Shown: in pieces, positions 1 to 11,464 of the stretch
Numbering within the stretch: the stretch's first letter is position 1
Layout of the letters: every line of letters begins with the position of its first letter
NCBI GenBank assembly: GCA_015179125.1
Contig: WHVA01000017.1
Location: 372,001 to 436,000, forward strand
Source of the DNA: Gautieria morchelliformis
Taxonomy: Eukaryota; Basidiomycota; Agaricomycetes; Gomphales; Gomphaceae
Direction of reading: 5' to 3'
DNA length: 64,000 bases
Made by a program: the position numbers and the translations under genes
The notes under the pieces: model-generated
Databases searched by the model: none
What the model saw: only the letters and a program-made list of their open reading frames with translations
What the model was told of the DNA's origin: nothing

Positions 1-322
1 AGCATTGAATCATTGGAACGTTGGAATTATGCGACTACCCCATTTTTGCATGCTTGAAAGCCGTAAGAGCAAAATGGAATCACGCCCATTGCCTGCTGCA
101 GAGGACACTCGTCCTGAGAGCCTATGGCGGTATCTCGGCCAATTCAGCCATTCCATTGAGTACCTCACACCCCTAGAAAGCGTCTCGTATTGGACTTTAT
201 GGGAAGTACTGTGTTTATCCTTCCTTACGCGTTTTGGAGCACGTGAAACCTATTCACCCCATGACCTTACATGGCAGCCTCCCGCTGTTATATTTTCCCC
301 GAGACCGTTTTGAGGTGGTGGT

Positions 323-770
323 ATGGAGCTCTTCACAGCTGCACACAGAGATATATTCACCGAGGTGTTCAGACCGGTGCTGTCGGATTTGGTACAGACT
401 TGGAAGATGTATAAGGTGTGTAGAGACGTGTTGGTGAGTGGTGATTGGGTACAGGCATACATTTCAGAATTAAAAGCCGGCCACGTAGTCTGTGAGATGA
501 GCCTCGATCGTCCCAAGAAGCAGCTGAGCTAGGCGCGCACCGTCGCTTCCTTCATGTACTTTGGCTGAATTACTCATCTTTTCACTAGGTCCGCTGGCAG
601 CTCGTCGAGATGCCGTTGCGGCTCCTCGTCGATCGGAGAGGGAGCTTGTTGATGTACGTGACATTACCCCACCTATCGTTCTGCATCTGGAAGTCTGTGT
701 CGATCTTTGTTGTCCTTGGCAGAAAGCCGACTGGAAGGGTTTGAACCCCATGCTTCCCATCAATATTTAA
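323..770 (+). pseudogene. Phospholipase D (PLD1/Spo14-like) C-terminal fragment 1
   Basis: Remnant of the last exons of a eukaryotic phospholipase D, which cleaves phosphatidylcholine to phosphatidate. Recognisable pieces in order are RDIFTEVFRPV, then KAGHVV..MSLDR, then LVEMPLRLLVD after an intron that ends at 'cactag', then the C-terminal DWKGLNPMLP followed by a stop at 768-770. These match the tail of fungal PLD1 as I recall it. Both catalytic HKD motifs are absent and there is an in-frame stop near 532, so it cannot be an enzyme. It is one of four PLD tail copies here (also near 2190, 6936 and 11,740). The family call is from memory of conserved motifs, not from a search. Confidence 0.6.
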
Positions 771-1020
771 GCTCTACGACAGTAATGGATGGACTCGCAT
801 GTTTTGATTAATTCGTATTCCGCGCCACTGCAGTATTCTGCCCATTTTTATGTAATTCGGCTGTTACGTGCTTGCTTGGATATATCGGTAACGCATTTTG
901 TGCATGGTGTATATATGGCATATATCTACTTACTGATAGGTGAATATGGTTCTGCCGAGGGATCCAAGTTGGTGGAGGCCGGTCGAATACCGAATTCGAC
1001 ATAGCTCTTCCCATGCACGC
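771..1020. other. Short stretch without an intact gene; holds a Ty3 scrap
   Basis: No gene is seen. Bases 800-960 resemble 7490-7660 (the sequence after PLD fragment 3), so this is shared flanking sequence of the duplicated unit. About 970-1000 matches the integrase end of the chromodomain Ty3 fossil seen at 13,100-13,910. Confidence 0.4.
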
Positions 1021-2170
1021 CTGCGATGGTGGTTTGATGCGTGGACGCCATGCGGGATTGAAGTATGCGCCCTGAATGTCAACAAAGAATCACAGAAGAT
1101 TGCGACCCTGGTGGGCAAGATGAAACCTGGAATCTATACGATAGTTAGGCAATCAAAGAGAACGACACGTGGACAGACTGCAGCACGAGTAAGAGCAAGA
1201 AACGCACCACGTCAGTGCACTATGCGCTTGACGATCATTCATTCCGGAAATCGTCAGTCTTGTTGTTCATGGATAACCTGAAGCTTTCTTCCTACATAGT
1301 CGCGAGTCAAGTGTGAGACGATCGAGCGTAGAGGTCCGGGTGCATGAATAGAAGGGCTAAACTGAGAAGGTCGTTGGGGACAACGCATGAGTGAGAGGGC
1401 GCGTATTGCCGATTGGAGAGCCATGAACAACGCCATAAACGACATCTGGGAAAACATATGACTGATGCAGACAAGGAGAATACGCCACAACCATTCGGCT
1501 AAGTATGGGGCGGGAGTTCGGTACAGCCCAAGCCTATATCAATTGCGCGTGCCCTGGACAGCGCCGTTGGCATCGCCACAGAGCGAGCACGAGTGATCGG
1601 TGTGAGGATGGCGGGGATCGATGCAGGACCCCTTGACACGCTAACAGAAGCAGAGCTCTTCGCCTGACATAGTGACCACGCGACTGTTTCTCCACTCGCA
1701 CATGATCCTTCTCTCGAATCTGCTGCTGGTGAAAGAACAGTCGGAAGCGCGGTGCCCGAGGCAGTCGTAGCGAATATATAATGATTTGGAAGAGTCCTGT
1801 GGGAGACGAAGATGAGAGCTGGATGGAGACGGTTGTGGTAAGGATGATAGTGGCTGTTGCTAGAAAAGCGAGAGCGATCAGGTTGGCTAGGTTACCGACA
1901 CGAAAGGATCTGCGCTATGACTTGAAAGCAACGAAGAAATCCATACGGATTTTTCGAAGGCACATGCATAATTATTGCTCTTTGGGTCCACGATGAAAGA
2001 CTCAGACATGGATCTAGTGCAAAGTTGTTGATGGTTCGCGCCTAACTGGGAACCATTGCGAGAAGCTCTCGTAGGCTATCATCTTATGGTCAACGACAGT
2101 GAGCCAAGTCCAGCAAATCTGTGTCCAATCAGCGCAAGAAAGAGAAATCTCGGGCCCGATTTAGAACGTT
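1020..2170 (+). repeat. Left arm of inverted duplication Q
   Basis: This segment is found again in reverse orientation at about 11,940-13,110. The frame at 1781-1996 (71 codons) differs from the one at 12128-12343 by one residue (Met/Thr in ESW-M/T-ETVV), so the copies are recent. In the right copy a longer coherent frame ends in LPEAVVANI; in this left copy it has an in-frame stop (tgg to tga, near 1667). I do not recognise the encoded piece. A second coherent piece (KSRARFRTFKSVS) runs into PLD fragment 2 at about 2175. Confidence 0.7.
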
Positions 2171-2184
2171 CAAGTCTGTATCGA

Positions 2185-2665
2185 ACGACGCTGCGAGGCA
2201 CACGCTGGTCGCTGACCCGCTGTCGGACGAGGGTCCGAGCCTGTGGGACGGCACAGCGAAAAGAACAGATATATATTCTCCGAAGTGTTCAGACCGGTGC
2301 CGTTGGACTTCATATGGGATTGGGAGGTGTCTAAGGTGTGTAGAGACATGTTGGTGAATGGTGATTGGGTACAGACATGCATTCCATAAGTAAAAGCGGG
2401 CCACGTAGTCCCTGAGATGAGCCTGAATGGTGGAAAGAAGCAGGTGGGACACGCACAGTCGCTTCCCTTCATGTACTTTGGCTGAATTACTTATCTTTTC
2501 GCTAGGTCCGTGAGCAGCCCATTGAGATGCCGCTGCGGTTCCTCATTGATGAGAAGGAGCTTGTCGATGTACGTGACATCATCCCACCTATCTTCTTTAT
2601 ACCTGGAAGACTGTGTTGGCATGGTGTGTCCTTGACAGAACTGGAAGAGTTTGAATCGGCCACTG
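2185..2665 (+). pseudogene. Phospholipase D C-terminal fragment 2
   Basis: Second copy of the PLD1 tail. LVADPLSDEG then a TDI(Y)SPK.. piece correspond to the LVADPLSDEVLSLWEGTAKK segment of the copy at 6936. KAGHVVPEMSL follows at about 2393-2425, and an intron-like stretch ending 'cgctag' precedes the LRFLIDEKELVDV-like piece at 2520-2570. Several frame breaks, no HKD motifs, and a degraded C-terminal end. At its 5' side it is fused to the unknown exon of repeat Q, so the join itself arose by rearrangement. It lies about 400 bp upstream of the intact kinase gene. Confidence 0.55.
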
Positions 2666-2699
2666 CAGTATTCCGGTCATTTTTAATTCTGCTGTGACG

Positions 2700-3069
2700 C
2701 ACTTTCTTGGATATATCTCTAACGCATTTTTGTGGATGGTGTAAACACGGAATATATAATATCGTTACTGATTGAGTCTGTCGAGGGATCTGTCCGCGTT
2801 TCAGTTAGTGGAGAACTTACAAATGTCTCTCACTTGTAGGAGTCAGCCATTGTCACAATAATTCCGGGCCCTGAGGCCTGAGGTCTTCAGAGCTTAGAGT
2901 TCAGGTCTTAAAGCTCGTTTTCTGGTGTAAAATTGTTATTGCGACCATTTTTGATGGGGGGGCTATTTTTGAGCTCCGCCGGAGCTAAGATTAGAAAGTC
3001 TGAACCTACTTCGTACGGTAGTGCTTAGGCTGCCGTCTGAGCCGCTATAGCTCCGTTGCAATACGCGCA
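2700..3069 (+). other. Flank between PLD fragment 2 and kinase 1 (putative promoter)
   Basis: No gene is seen. The segment is conserved upstream of kinases 2 and 4 (for example the 'tatttttgagctccgcc' stretch near 2970 and 7820), so it travelled with the kinase and probably contains its promoter. No clear TATA box is visible. Confidence 0.35.
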
Positions 3070-4382
3070 ATGGAGCCAGACTACGGTGCCTCCCGGCTAC
3101 CACCCGTGAACATCGAAAGCGGGTTTTTCTACTTCAAAACCCCTCGAACTAGGGAGGATGTGGAGATTTTGCGGCACAGGTTCCACACGTACAGGGAAGC
3201 ATCCTTCGAAGCGCCTCTTTATCCTGGTCACGTTCTTGCCGTAACAAACTACATGAGGTCTTATCATGGTCATCCGTCTTCTGGAACCCGCGAGCTCCCT
3301 CCACTCATCCGGCAGTCCACTGGGTATACTGTCATCATGCCCACACTAGTTTTGCAAGCTCCCATTCAAGTCGGAAACGGCAAGTGGTCTCAAGTCTGGA
3401 GGGGTATTATGACATCACAGGAGTTTCCCGACGTGCCTCCCGTACCAGTGGTTATCAAATTGTTTCAAGAAAACTATTTAAAAATTGGGCCTAGTATTGA
3501 AGATATATGGGGTGATTTAGATTATGCTGAATGGCTTCCTGGGGCGCGATTGGCCGCTAATGAAGCTTGGGCATATGATCGAATGAGAGCTCTCCAAGGC
3601 AAGTTCGTTACCCTCCAAGCTACGCGCTGCAACAGTATTGACTCGATCGCTGGTTTCACAGGCCGCACCGTCCCTTGGTCATATGGCTTTTGCAAGGTAC
3701 TTGCCGTCTCATCACCTTGAGCAGGCTCATAAATCGTCCCAGTGCGTACTTCCGAATGGGGAGACGACGTTTGGACATGTTATGGAAGTGATCGACGGCC
3801 CCACGGCATCCACGACGACCGCGAATGAACTTGGACTAGACGATGTTGGTGTATTCAACCTTGTACAAAGCTTTTGTTTATTACACCTCATTTGTACTGA
3901 TAGATTTGCATTTCAGGCAGACGCCCTTGCTACGGCAGTACACGAAATGCACGAGTGTGGTGTTGCGCATAGAGATATAAAAGGGGATAATGTTATTATT
4001 CACCATAACCCTTCAAACCAAGCCGGCAATGTGGTCCTGCTCGATTTTTCTCTTTGTACGACACTCGGACCACCTTCAATGCATAAGCTGGCTGCCATGG
4101 GGGACATGGAGAGGTGGGTCCCTTTCTGAGATCACACGTGCACATAACATTGACCGTTGGATGCCTTTTATCAGTATAACTTTGGTATTTGGCGCACTTG
4201 AAATCGTAGAACTTTCCCGGGCCTGGGTTCGCTCGCGTGTGAAAATGAATGTGCCGTATGGTGAAGTGTTGGCGCAGCTCGATGAGGAAGGATGGAACGC
4301 ACCACGCCCAGACATCGATGAGATTCCAATGGAACCACCGCTGGATTGTTTGGGACCATGGGATTTAATAAAGGTCTCCTGA
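3070..4382 (+). CDS. Protein-kinase-like protein, copy 1 (intact, five exons)
   Basis: Exons read as 3070-3598, 3662-3696, 3743-3862, 3917-4113 and 4175-4382, giving 362 aa with no internal stop. The first intron (3599-3661) has a GC donor in good context (AAG|GCAAGT); the others are GT-AG, 46-63 bp. Kinase landmarks are a glycine-type loop near VGNGKWSQVW (101-110), the VIK lysine (130), a helix-C glutamate in AANEAWAYD (165), the catalytic loop HRDIKGDN (246-253) and DFS in place of DFG (271-273). The N-terminal 90 residues precede the fold. Catalytic Lys, Glu, Asp and Asn are all present, so activity is possible despite DFS. Target and role are unknown. It is a paralog of the copies near 7907, 11,355 and 15,551 and is nearly identical to the 11,355 copy. 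Confidence 0.75.
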
Positions 4383-4637
4383 GCTGCTCAAGCTCATCCG
4401 AAGTCAAAGCACGTTTACTTCGCAATGTAAAGGGATTCGTCACGGTTTTGCAGTGTCTGCGATGTCTACAGTTTCGTCGAGCACTTAATTGAAAGCCCTT
4501 CCTCCAACTTACACCTTTTGCGCTTTGAGGTCGAGTGTGCATGAACACTAAGGACTAACAGGGTGCATATGCATTGGAATTTACAGAAGGTTACAACATT
4601 TGTTGTCTAATTCTCCCCAAGCTGAATGCTGCTGAGT

Positions 4638-6257
4638 TCAAGTTGGAATTGTGCCCTGCTTGTTCCAAGCACAAAGTCCATGGTCCCTGAGAGCAAGATA
4701 ACACAAGAAAGCTAGGGTGTAACGTGCAGGCCATATAGGTTTTTGAGAGGTATTCGTGGCTTTGATAACTTGACAATTGTGAGCCCTTCTATACATATGC
4801 CCACTCCCAGGATATTCCCCAGCTAAGTCAAGTGAGGAGCGGGATGTATGGGGCCAGCCAGGTGCCTTATCCCATATCATGGCATGGTGAGTGAGGGACA
4901 GTAAAGCGTAAGGACAATGAGTGCTGAAGACATATCTATTAAACTTCAAGTGAGAATGCTGGGATCCCAATTTATTTTGAGACTTACTTGCGAACTTGTG
5001 GTATCATTTTTTCCATTTCGTGTTTCCCTGACTCAGAATAAAGCTTGATGGGTCCTTGTCTCTTGCACATCTCAACCTGTGCATCCCATTCACTTGGTTT
5101 CAGGCTTGTTGCCCTCTGTAGACATTCTTGGCAAGAATAAGATTGCAAAAATATATTGCTAACCTTTGATTCATATATTACAAGAACATGTTGGGTGTCC
5201 TGCAAGTCTTGCTCAACAAGGATCAGGACATGATCAATGTATGATCTCTCTGAAGCATTCCACCCATCAGTGTCATACTATAGCATTGATTTTACACTTG
5301 CCTTTGATCATCCCAGGTGGTTGGTATTGAGCCCTGATTGAAACAATCCTACGTGCTGCCTTGGGAACACCTTTTTCAACATACCAGACTTTAAGAACCT
5401 CGTTCATCACCCGCACCACTGGGACGAGTATGTTGATTAGGCACACATCCCTGAAAACATGGGCAGTCACTTGATAAATGAATGAGCACGCACTAGCCAA
5501 GAATTGAATGCGTACACAACATCTCCTTCGAGTTGAACCAATTTCTTGAGTGATCGTCATAGAATAATCTCTTCACCTTGCCTATCGCAATGTGGAAATC
5601 CTCAACTGCCCTTCGAGTATCGCTTGCTGACATATCCAAATACCGGAAGTAAAGTGGGTCCTCCCGGAATATATGGTTTGCCTTTGCGCTCTCTGAGGTC
5701 ACAGCATTTGAGGCGTCGATAGTTATAGGTATTGGCAAATGCATAGCCAGGAATTCTTCAGCAGACTTCATGGAGTCCATGACATCTTCCCCTTGGCTGC
5801 TATTGTTGCCCGCCCCAGCGGGAGCAAACATGTCAAGAAATGTTTTCTTCCGCTTTTTACCGGCAGACCCTGCAAAGTTCTGAAGAAACCTGGTTGCGTG
5901 ATTGGTGCTGGGAAAGAAGCCTCGCAGCTTTCCAAGGATGTCATCACCGCTGGGAGGTTGAGATGGGACAGGAGGGGAGGTGTTTGTAGGACCTTCCGAT
6001 TGGCCTAGACTGAGGTTACCGAAAGGTTGCACGAGCGAATGCTCAGGCGAGGGGACGTGATGCGAGCCAAGAGGTTGACCATGACCTCCTTGTAGGTTGC
6101 CGGAGGGTGTCCCGCGTGGAGGTCGGCCGGGAGGAGCCAGGCGCGGGATGTACGGCACAGGTATAGGGTAAGTGTAAGGTGGGCCGGGTTGGGGGTTGTG
6201 GTGAGCGTCTGAGCGAGCTTGCCCTTGGCCAGGCTGGGTGTCTCTTCTGTCGCTCAT
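4638..6257 (-). CDS. Unrecognised 466-aa protein with an ExK motif, five exons
   Basis: Minus-strand exons 5518-6257, 5302-5450, 5164-5249, 4988-5115 and 4638-4935 splice into one 466-codon frame. The intron at 5250-5301 has a GC donor (AAG|GCAAGT) and the others are GT-AG. The first ~130 residues are rich in Pro, Gly and Ser and probably disordered. The middle part has FREDPLYFRYLDMS and DVCLINILVPVV; the C-terminal half has QHVLVIYESK (ExK at about 323-325) and IPQVRKYVFSTHCPYALLS. The hydrophobic strand before ExK recalls PD-(D/E)xK nuclease-like folds, but that is a weak inference. Similar agaricomycete hypotheticals exist as I recall. It lies between two duplicated PLD-kinase units and has no copy here. 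Confidence 0.6.
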
Positions 6258-6935
6258 AGTGAGGGGCAGCTAGGCAGGTATCAGGCAGAGTACGTAGAGG
6301 GTGCACAGCAGGGGAGTGGGGGTCAAGAGCACGATGATACTTCTTGCTTATCTGTTATCGATGGCCGTCAGCATAGAAGCCACTCCTATAATAGGCTATG
6401 TCCTGGTATGGTATGTTCTATTATTATGCCATCGCTCCATGGATGTCGCGCGGTTATGCCCAGCGCAAGTCCAATCTGACCGCGGTATCTACAGTTAGAG
6501 AGACAGAGATGGTGCGGCGTGTTATAATAATATAGGCCGCACACGGAGCATGCTTTCACAGTCCTGCTTATCGCAAAGGCGCCCGTGGGACGTATTCTGC
6601 GCGCTGGACGGGCAGCCGTTCAAGGTGCGTGGTCATGCCCCGCCCGGCTGATGTGCGTGGGTTTGACTCGGATAGGTATGTGTCCGAGCTGCTGTATATT
6701 CACTCCGAGGTGTGTGGATTCGCCTCCGTGTGGTGTGTGTTGGTTGAACAGGGTACTTTAGGTGACGATCGTGGATGATCGTCGTGTCATTGTGCATCGC
6801 TAATCTCCCCTCCCCCCCTTCGCCCTTTCCCTATTCATCCTTCGCCCCTTCGCCCCTTTCCCCTCCCCTCCTCCCATCTCCATTCCCGCTTCCTCTTCCC
6901 TCACCTCACGACGAACCGCTAACATCTCCCTGTAG
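6258..6935. promoter_or_regulatory. Intergenic region with a long pyrimidine tract
   Basis: No gene is seen. 6800-6905 is almost pure C/T on the plus strand, as in many basidiomycete core promoters, and ends at a splice-acceptor-like 'ctgtag' (6930-6935) directly before PLD fragment 3. The region could drive the minus-strand gene starting at 6257 or a transcript entering the PLD fragment. This is inference from composition only. Confidence 0.3.
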
Positions 6936-7470
6936 ATGGGCTCCGCAAACCTAAACGACCGTTCCCAGAATGGTGATGGCGTCTCCGAGATCGCGTTAGT
7001 GTCGGTACGGTACGGCGCGGCTGATGTGATTTGCTTGTGGCAGCATTTGGCGACGCGATTCGCGGCGACTCTGCGGCGGAAGCTTTACCGAGGTACGTTT
7101 CGTGCATTCGTTGCGCAATGGCGCGCTCACAAGTTTCCAGAACACTTCGGCCTGATTCCCCCCCAGCCCGTCGCCTCCTCTCGCGAGCCTGTCGACTCCT
7201 TCATGCGCCCCGCGCTCCACCCCAACGCCGACGAAACCACCCAGCGCTCCGACGTGCTGGTCGCCGACCCGCTGTCGGACGAGGTTCTGAGCCTGTGGGA
7301 GGGCACAGCGAAAAAAAACAGAGATATATTCATCGACGTGTTCAGACCGGATATTGGCTGCATGTCCTGGTCACAGGGTGGTTGGGTCACCGCGTCTGAA
7401 GTTGTTAATGTACGTGACATCCCCTCGGCTTGAATCCCACCGTTCACATGGATATTTAAGATCTACGACG
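6936..7470 (+). pseudogene. Phospholipase D C-terminal fragment 3 (longest)
   Basis: Starts inside the second catalytic module of a PLD: GSANLNDRSQNGDG and SEIALV match the segment that follows the second HKD histidine/lysine in PLD1 enzymes. Then comes TRFAATLRRKLYR. A GT-AG intron (about 7093-7139) joins in frame to EHFGLIPPQPV and FMRPALHPNADE, then LVADPLSDEVLSLWEG, then KKNRDIFIDVFRP. After that the frame degrades, ending near 7460. Upstream HKD parts are missing, so it cannot act as an enzyme. The fragment begins exactly at an apparent acceptor site ('tag' then 'atgggctcc'), as if the break fell at an intron. It lies about 440 bp upstream of kinase copy 2, the same order as fragment 2 and kinase 1. 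Confidence 0.65.
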
Positions 7471-7906
7471 GTAATGGATGGACTGGCATGTTGTGATTAA
7501 TTCGTATTCCGCAGCACTGCAGTGTTCCGGCCATTTTTAATTCGGGTGTGACATGCTTGCTTGGATATGTCAGGAACACATTTTGTGGATGGCGTATATA
7601 TGGAAACTTACTGACTGTTGAATTTGGTTCTGTCGAGAGATCTGTCCGCGTCTCTTCAAGTTGGCGAGGAACTGACAAGTGTCTCTCACCTGTAGGAGTC
7701 GGCTATTGTCATACTAATCCAGGACCTCGAAGTCTTCAGATGTCAGGCTTAGAGCTCGTCTCGCCTCACTTTCTGGTGTAAAATTTGTGACTGCGACCAT
7801 TCTGATAGAGTGCAGCTATTTTTGAGCTCCGCCGCCAGCCTGAGTGCAAGGTCCGTCTGAGTCGCCTTTGAGCTCTATTGCAATACGCGGAAACGGAACA
7901 AGATAC

Positions 7907-9154
7907 ATGCCCCCCCGAGCACCACCTGTGAACATCGAGAGCGGGTTTTTCTACTTCAAATGCCCACAAACTCCACAGGCGTCTGGAGGCTTTTTGGACC
8001 AGGCAGCGCGCTTACAAGAAAGCATCTCCCCTTCATGCTGGTCATGTTCTTACCGTAACGAACTGCATGGGGTCATATCATAGCAATCCGTCTTCTGGAA
8101 CCCGTGAGCTCCCTCCATTTATCCGGCAGTGCACTGGGTGTAACGTCGCCATGTCCCTACTAGTTTTGCAAGCTCGCATTCAAGGCGGAGACGTCAAGTG
8201 GTCTCAAGTCTGGAAGGGTGTTATGACCTCACAGGATTTCCCAGACGTTCCACCTGTATCAGTGGTTATGAAATTGTTTCAAGAAAGCTATTTAGGCTTT
8301 GTTCCTACACTTGAAAATCTATGGGGAAATTTAGATTATGCTGAGTGGTTTCCTGGTGCGGGATTGGCCGCTAATGAAGCTTGGGCATATGATCGCATGA
8401 GACCTCTACAGGGCAAGTTCTTCACCCTCTAGGCTACGTGCTACAGCAGTATTGACTCGATTGCTGGTTTCACAGGCCGCACGGTCCCTTTGTCATATGG
8501 CTTTTGCAAGGTATTTTCCGTTTCATATTCTCAGGCAGGCTCACATCTCGCAGCAGTGCCTACTTCCGAATGGAGAGGCGACGTTTGAACATGTTACGGA
8601 AGTGCTCGAGGGCCCCACGGCATCCACGGCGACCCCAAGTGAACTTGGGACTAGACGAAGGTGGTGTATTCAACCTGGTGCAGAGACTTTGTTTCCTTCA
8701 TCTGCTTTGTACTAATAGCTTTACATCTTAGGGAGATGCACTTGCTACAGCATTACACGAAATGCACGAATGTGGTGTTATTCATGACGATATAAAAGGG
8801 GATAATGTCATCATTCACCATAACACTTCAAACCAAGACTGTAATGTCGTCCTGCTTGATTTTGCTCTGGGTAGGACGTTCTGACCTTCCGAGCGGACAG
8901 AGGTTGCCTTGGGGGACATGGCGTGGTAGGACTTTTCCTGAGATCACACGAGCGCACACCATTGACCGTTCGGCGCGATGACTCGTGTATTTTCTGCACT
9001 CGGAATCAAACCACGTACCCTGGACTGGTTCCGCTCGCGTCTGGAAATGAATGTGCGGTTCGGCGAAGAGTTGGCAGGGCTGGATCAGGCTGCATGGCTG
9101 GCGCCAAGGGAGCCAGCGTCGATTAAATTTGAAGCCAATTGGGAAAATTTATAA
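7907..9154 (+). pseudogene. Protein-kinase-like gene, copy 2 (broken)
   Basis: Same gene family as 3070-4382 and closest to the copy at 14293-15551. APPVNIESGFFYF opens the reading, but the frame is lost at about 7965-8065 (in KCPQTPQASGG) and restored at SGTRELPPFIRQC; later exons also shift. Recognisable are LVLQARIQGGDVKWSQVW, VVMKLF, ANEAWAYDRM, the catalytic loop HDDIKGDN (Arg of HRD replaced by Asp) and DFA in place of DFG. The GC donor of intron 1 is kept (GGG|GCAAGT). The 3' exon ends with FEANWENL-like sequence and a stop at 9152-9154. Copy 4 has the same HDD, so that change predates the duplication. Confidence 0.7.
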
Positions 9155-10103
9155 ATTACCTAACCTCCTCAAGCTCTTCGGATGTCAAAGCAGCTTTATC
9201 TCAGGATGTAAAGAGAGCACTGACACGTTTTTGCGGTGTCTGCGGTGCCTATAAAGACAGTTTTGTCAAGGTCTTAATTGAAAGCCCTTCCTACTTAAAC
9301 CTCTCGGATTTTGAGGTTGAGTGCGCACAGACAAGCAAGGATTGACAGGGTACATGCCATTAATTGCACTCGCAGATTAGGATAAGGGTGGATGGAGTAT
9401 TATCAGCAGGCGAAGATGCCATGTCTGTCCAGTTATCATGAAGGGTTGAACAAAAAATAGATATAGTTATGAAAGAAGGGTCAGGGTGACAGCGGGTGCA
9501 CGGCGAGTGGTCTCAGTCTACCGTTGGCAAGTTTCCCTTGTCGTTCGGGGACATTCCTGAGCCCACACTTCATAATGATAAAGATTCGTCGGCGTATCCC
9601 AGACCTATCACATCAGCAGCAGCAGCCACTTGTCCAATAAATATCAAGTTTGCCTTCCAAACTCTCCGTCAGATGGGAGTGAAAGAATATACTTGGAGAA
9701 GATATTCCGCAGCAAAAGTACAAGTTGATGGAAGTAGTGATCTGAGACTCTGAGGAAGAGAAGAGAGAGGATTGGCAAGTGGAGTTCCAAGCATTAGTCT
9801 GACACGGTGCAGCACAGACTTGTGTCATACACATCGCCTGCTCAGTTGAATAAGCTGGGCACCTCCGATAGTAATACTGTCCCATTATATGTGAAAGGCA
9901 ACAGCTTATGAGAAGGAAACTGTGTCGCCGGCTGCACCGGGGGACCGAAATTCTCAAGACATTAACGCGACATGCGTGCCGATGCTGGATTGAGTCGGGC
10001 GAGATAAAGCTGGTTTGGCATCCGACGAGTTTGAGGAGGTCAGGAGACATCTGTTAAATCCCAGGTATGCCCCCCACCACCCAGCGGTGGCTCCATTGGA
10101 ATA
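9155..10103. other. Spacer between the plus and minus kinase copies
   Basis: 9155-9470 is the 3' flank of kinase 2 and recurs inverted at about 13,970-14,290. 9470-10,000 is the turn point between the plus-oriented and minus-oriented copies; I see no gene in it. From about 10,015 the 3' flank of kinase 3 begins. Confidence 0.5.
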
Positions 10104-11355
10104 TCATCGATTGTCAGGGTATGGCGCCAGCCATCCACGCTCATCGAGCTGTGCCAACACTTCCCCATACGGCACATTCATTTGCAGACGCGAGCGTAAC
10201 CAGGCCCGGGTACATGCTACGATTCCAAGTGCATCAAATACCAAAGATATCCTGATAAAATGCACCCAACGGTGAATGTTATGTGCACGTGTGATCTCAG
10301 GAAGGGACCCACCTCACCATGTCCCACTTGGCAACCAGCTTATGCATTGAAGGTGGTCCGAGTGTCATACAAAGAGAAAAATCGAGCAGGACCACATTGC
10401 AGTCCTGGTTGGAAGGGTTATGGTGAATAATAACATTATCCTCTTTTATATCTCTATGCGCAACACCACACTCGTGCATTTCGTGTACTGCCGTAGCAAG
10501 GGCGTCTGCCTGAAATGCAAACCTATCAGTACAAATGAGGTGTAATAAACAAAATCTCCGCACAAGGTTGAATACACCAACATCGTCTAGTCCAAGTTCA
10601 TCTGCGGTTGTCGTGGATGCCGTGGGGCCGTCGATCACTTCCATGACATGCCCAAATGTCGTCTCCCCATTCGGAAGTACGCACTGGGACGATTTATGAG
10701 CCTACCCAAGGTGACGAGACGGCAAATACCTTGCAAAAGCCGTATGACCAAGGGACGGTGCGGCCTGTGAAACAGCTATCGAGTCAATACTGTTGCAGCA
10801 CGTAGCTCGGAGGGTAACGAACTTGCCTTGGAGAGCTCTCATTCGATCATATGCCCAAGCTTCATTCGCAGCCAATCGCGCCCCAGGAAACCACTCGGCA
10901 TAATTTAAATTACCCCAGATATCTTCAATACTAGGCCCAATTTTTAAATAGCTTTCTTGAAACAATTTGATAACCACTGGTACGGGAGCCACGTCGGGAA
11001 ACTCCTGTGATGTCATAATACCCCTCCAGACTTGAGACCACTTGCCGTTTCCGACTTGAATGGGAGCTTGCAAAACTAGTGTGGGCATGATGACAGTATA
11101 CCCAGTGGACTGCCGGATGAGTGGAGGGAGCTCGCGGGTTCCAGAAGACGGATGACCATGATAAGACCTCATGTAGTTTGTTACGGCAAGAACGTGACCA
11201 GGATAAAGAGGCGCTTCGAAGGATGCTTCCCTGTACGTGTGGAACCTGTGCCGCAAAATCTCCACATCCTCCCTAGTTCGAGCGGGTTTGAAGTAGAAAA
11301 ACCCGCTTTCAATGTTCACGGGTGGTAGCCGGGAGGCACTGTAGTCTGGCTCCAT
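10104..11355 (-). pseudogene. Protein-kinase-like gene, copy 3 (near-intact, shifted C-terminus)
   Basis: Inverted near-copy of the gene at 3070-4382, with only scattered residue differences over the first 176 residues. Exon order, the GC donor of intron 1, VVIKLF and HRDIKxDN are kept; Gly of HRDIKGDN is Glu here (HRDIKEDN), and DFS is kept. In the last exon one extra A (in the run before 'atcgatga', about 10,108-10,115) shifts the frame to an early stop at 10104-10106, removing about 20 C-terminal residues present in copy 1 (IPMEPPLDCLGPWDL). The kinase core is complete, so a slightly shorter product remains possible. It pairs with copy 1 as one inverted duplication. Confidence 0.65.
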
Positions 11356-11464
11356 TTCGCGTATTGCAATGGAGCTATAGCGGCTCAGACGGCAGCCTAA
11401 GCACTACTGTATCGGAAGGGTTCGGACTTTCTAATCTTAGCTGGCGGAGCTCAAAAATAGTTCC

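Noticed and set aside
5-313. Open frame of 102 codons at the left edge
   Set aside because: No family features, no intron signals, overlaps other frames; composition alone explains it.
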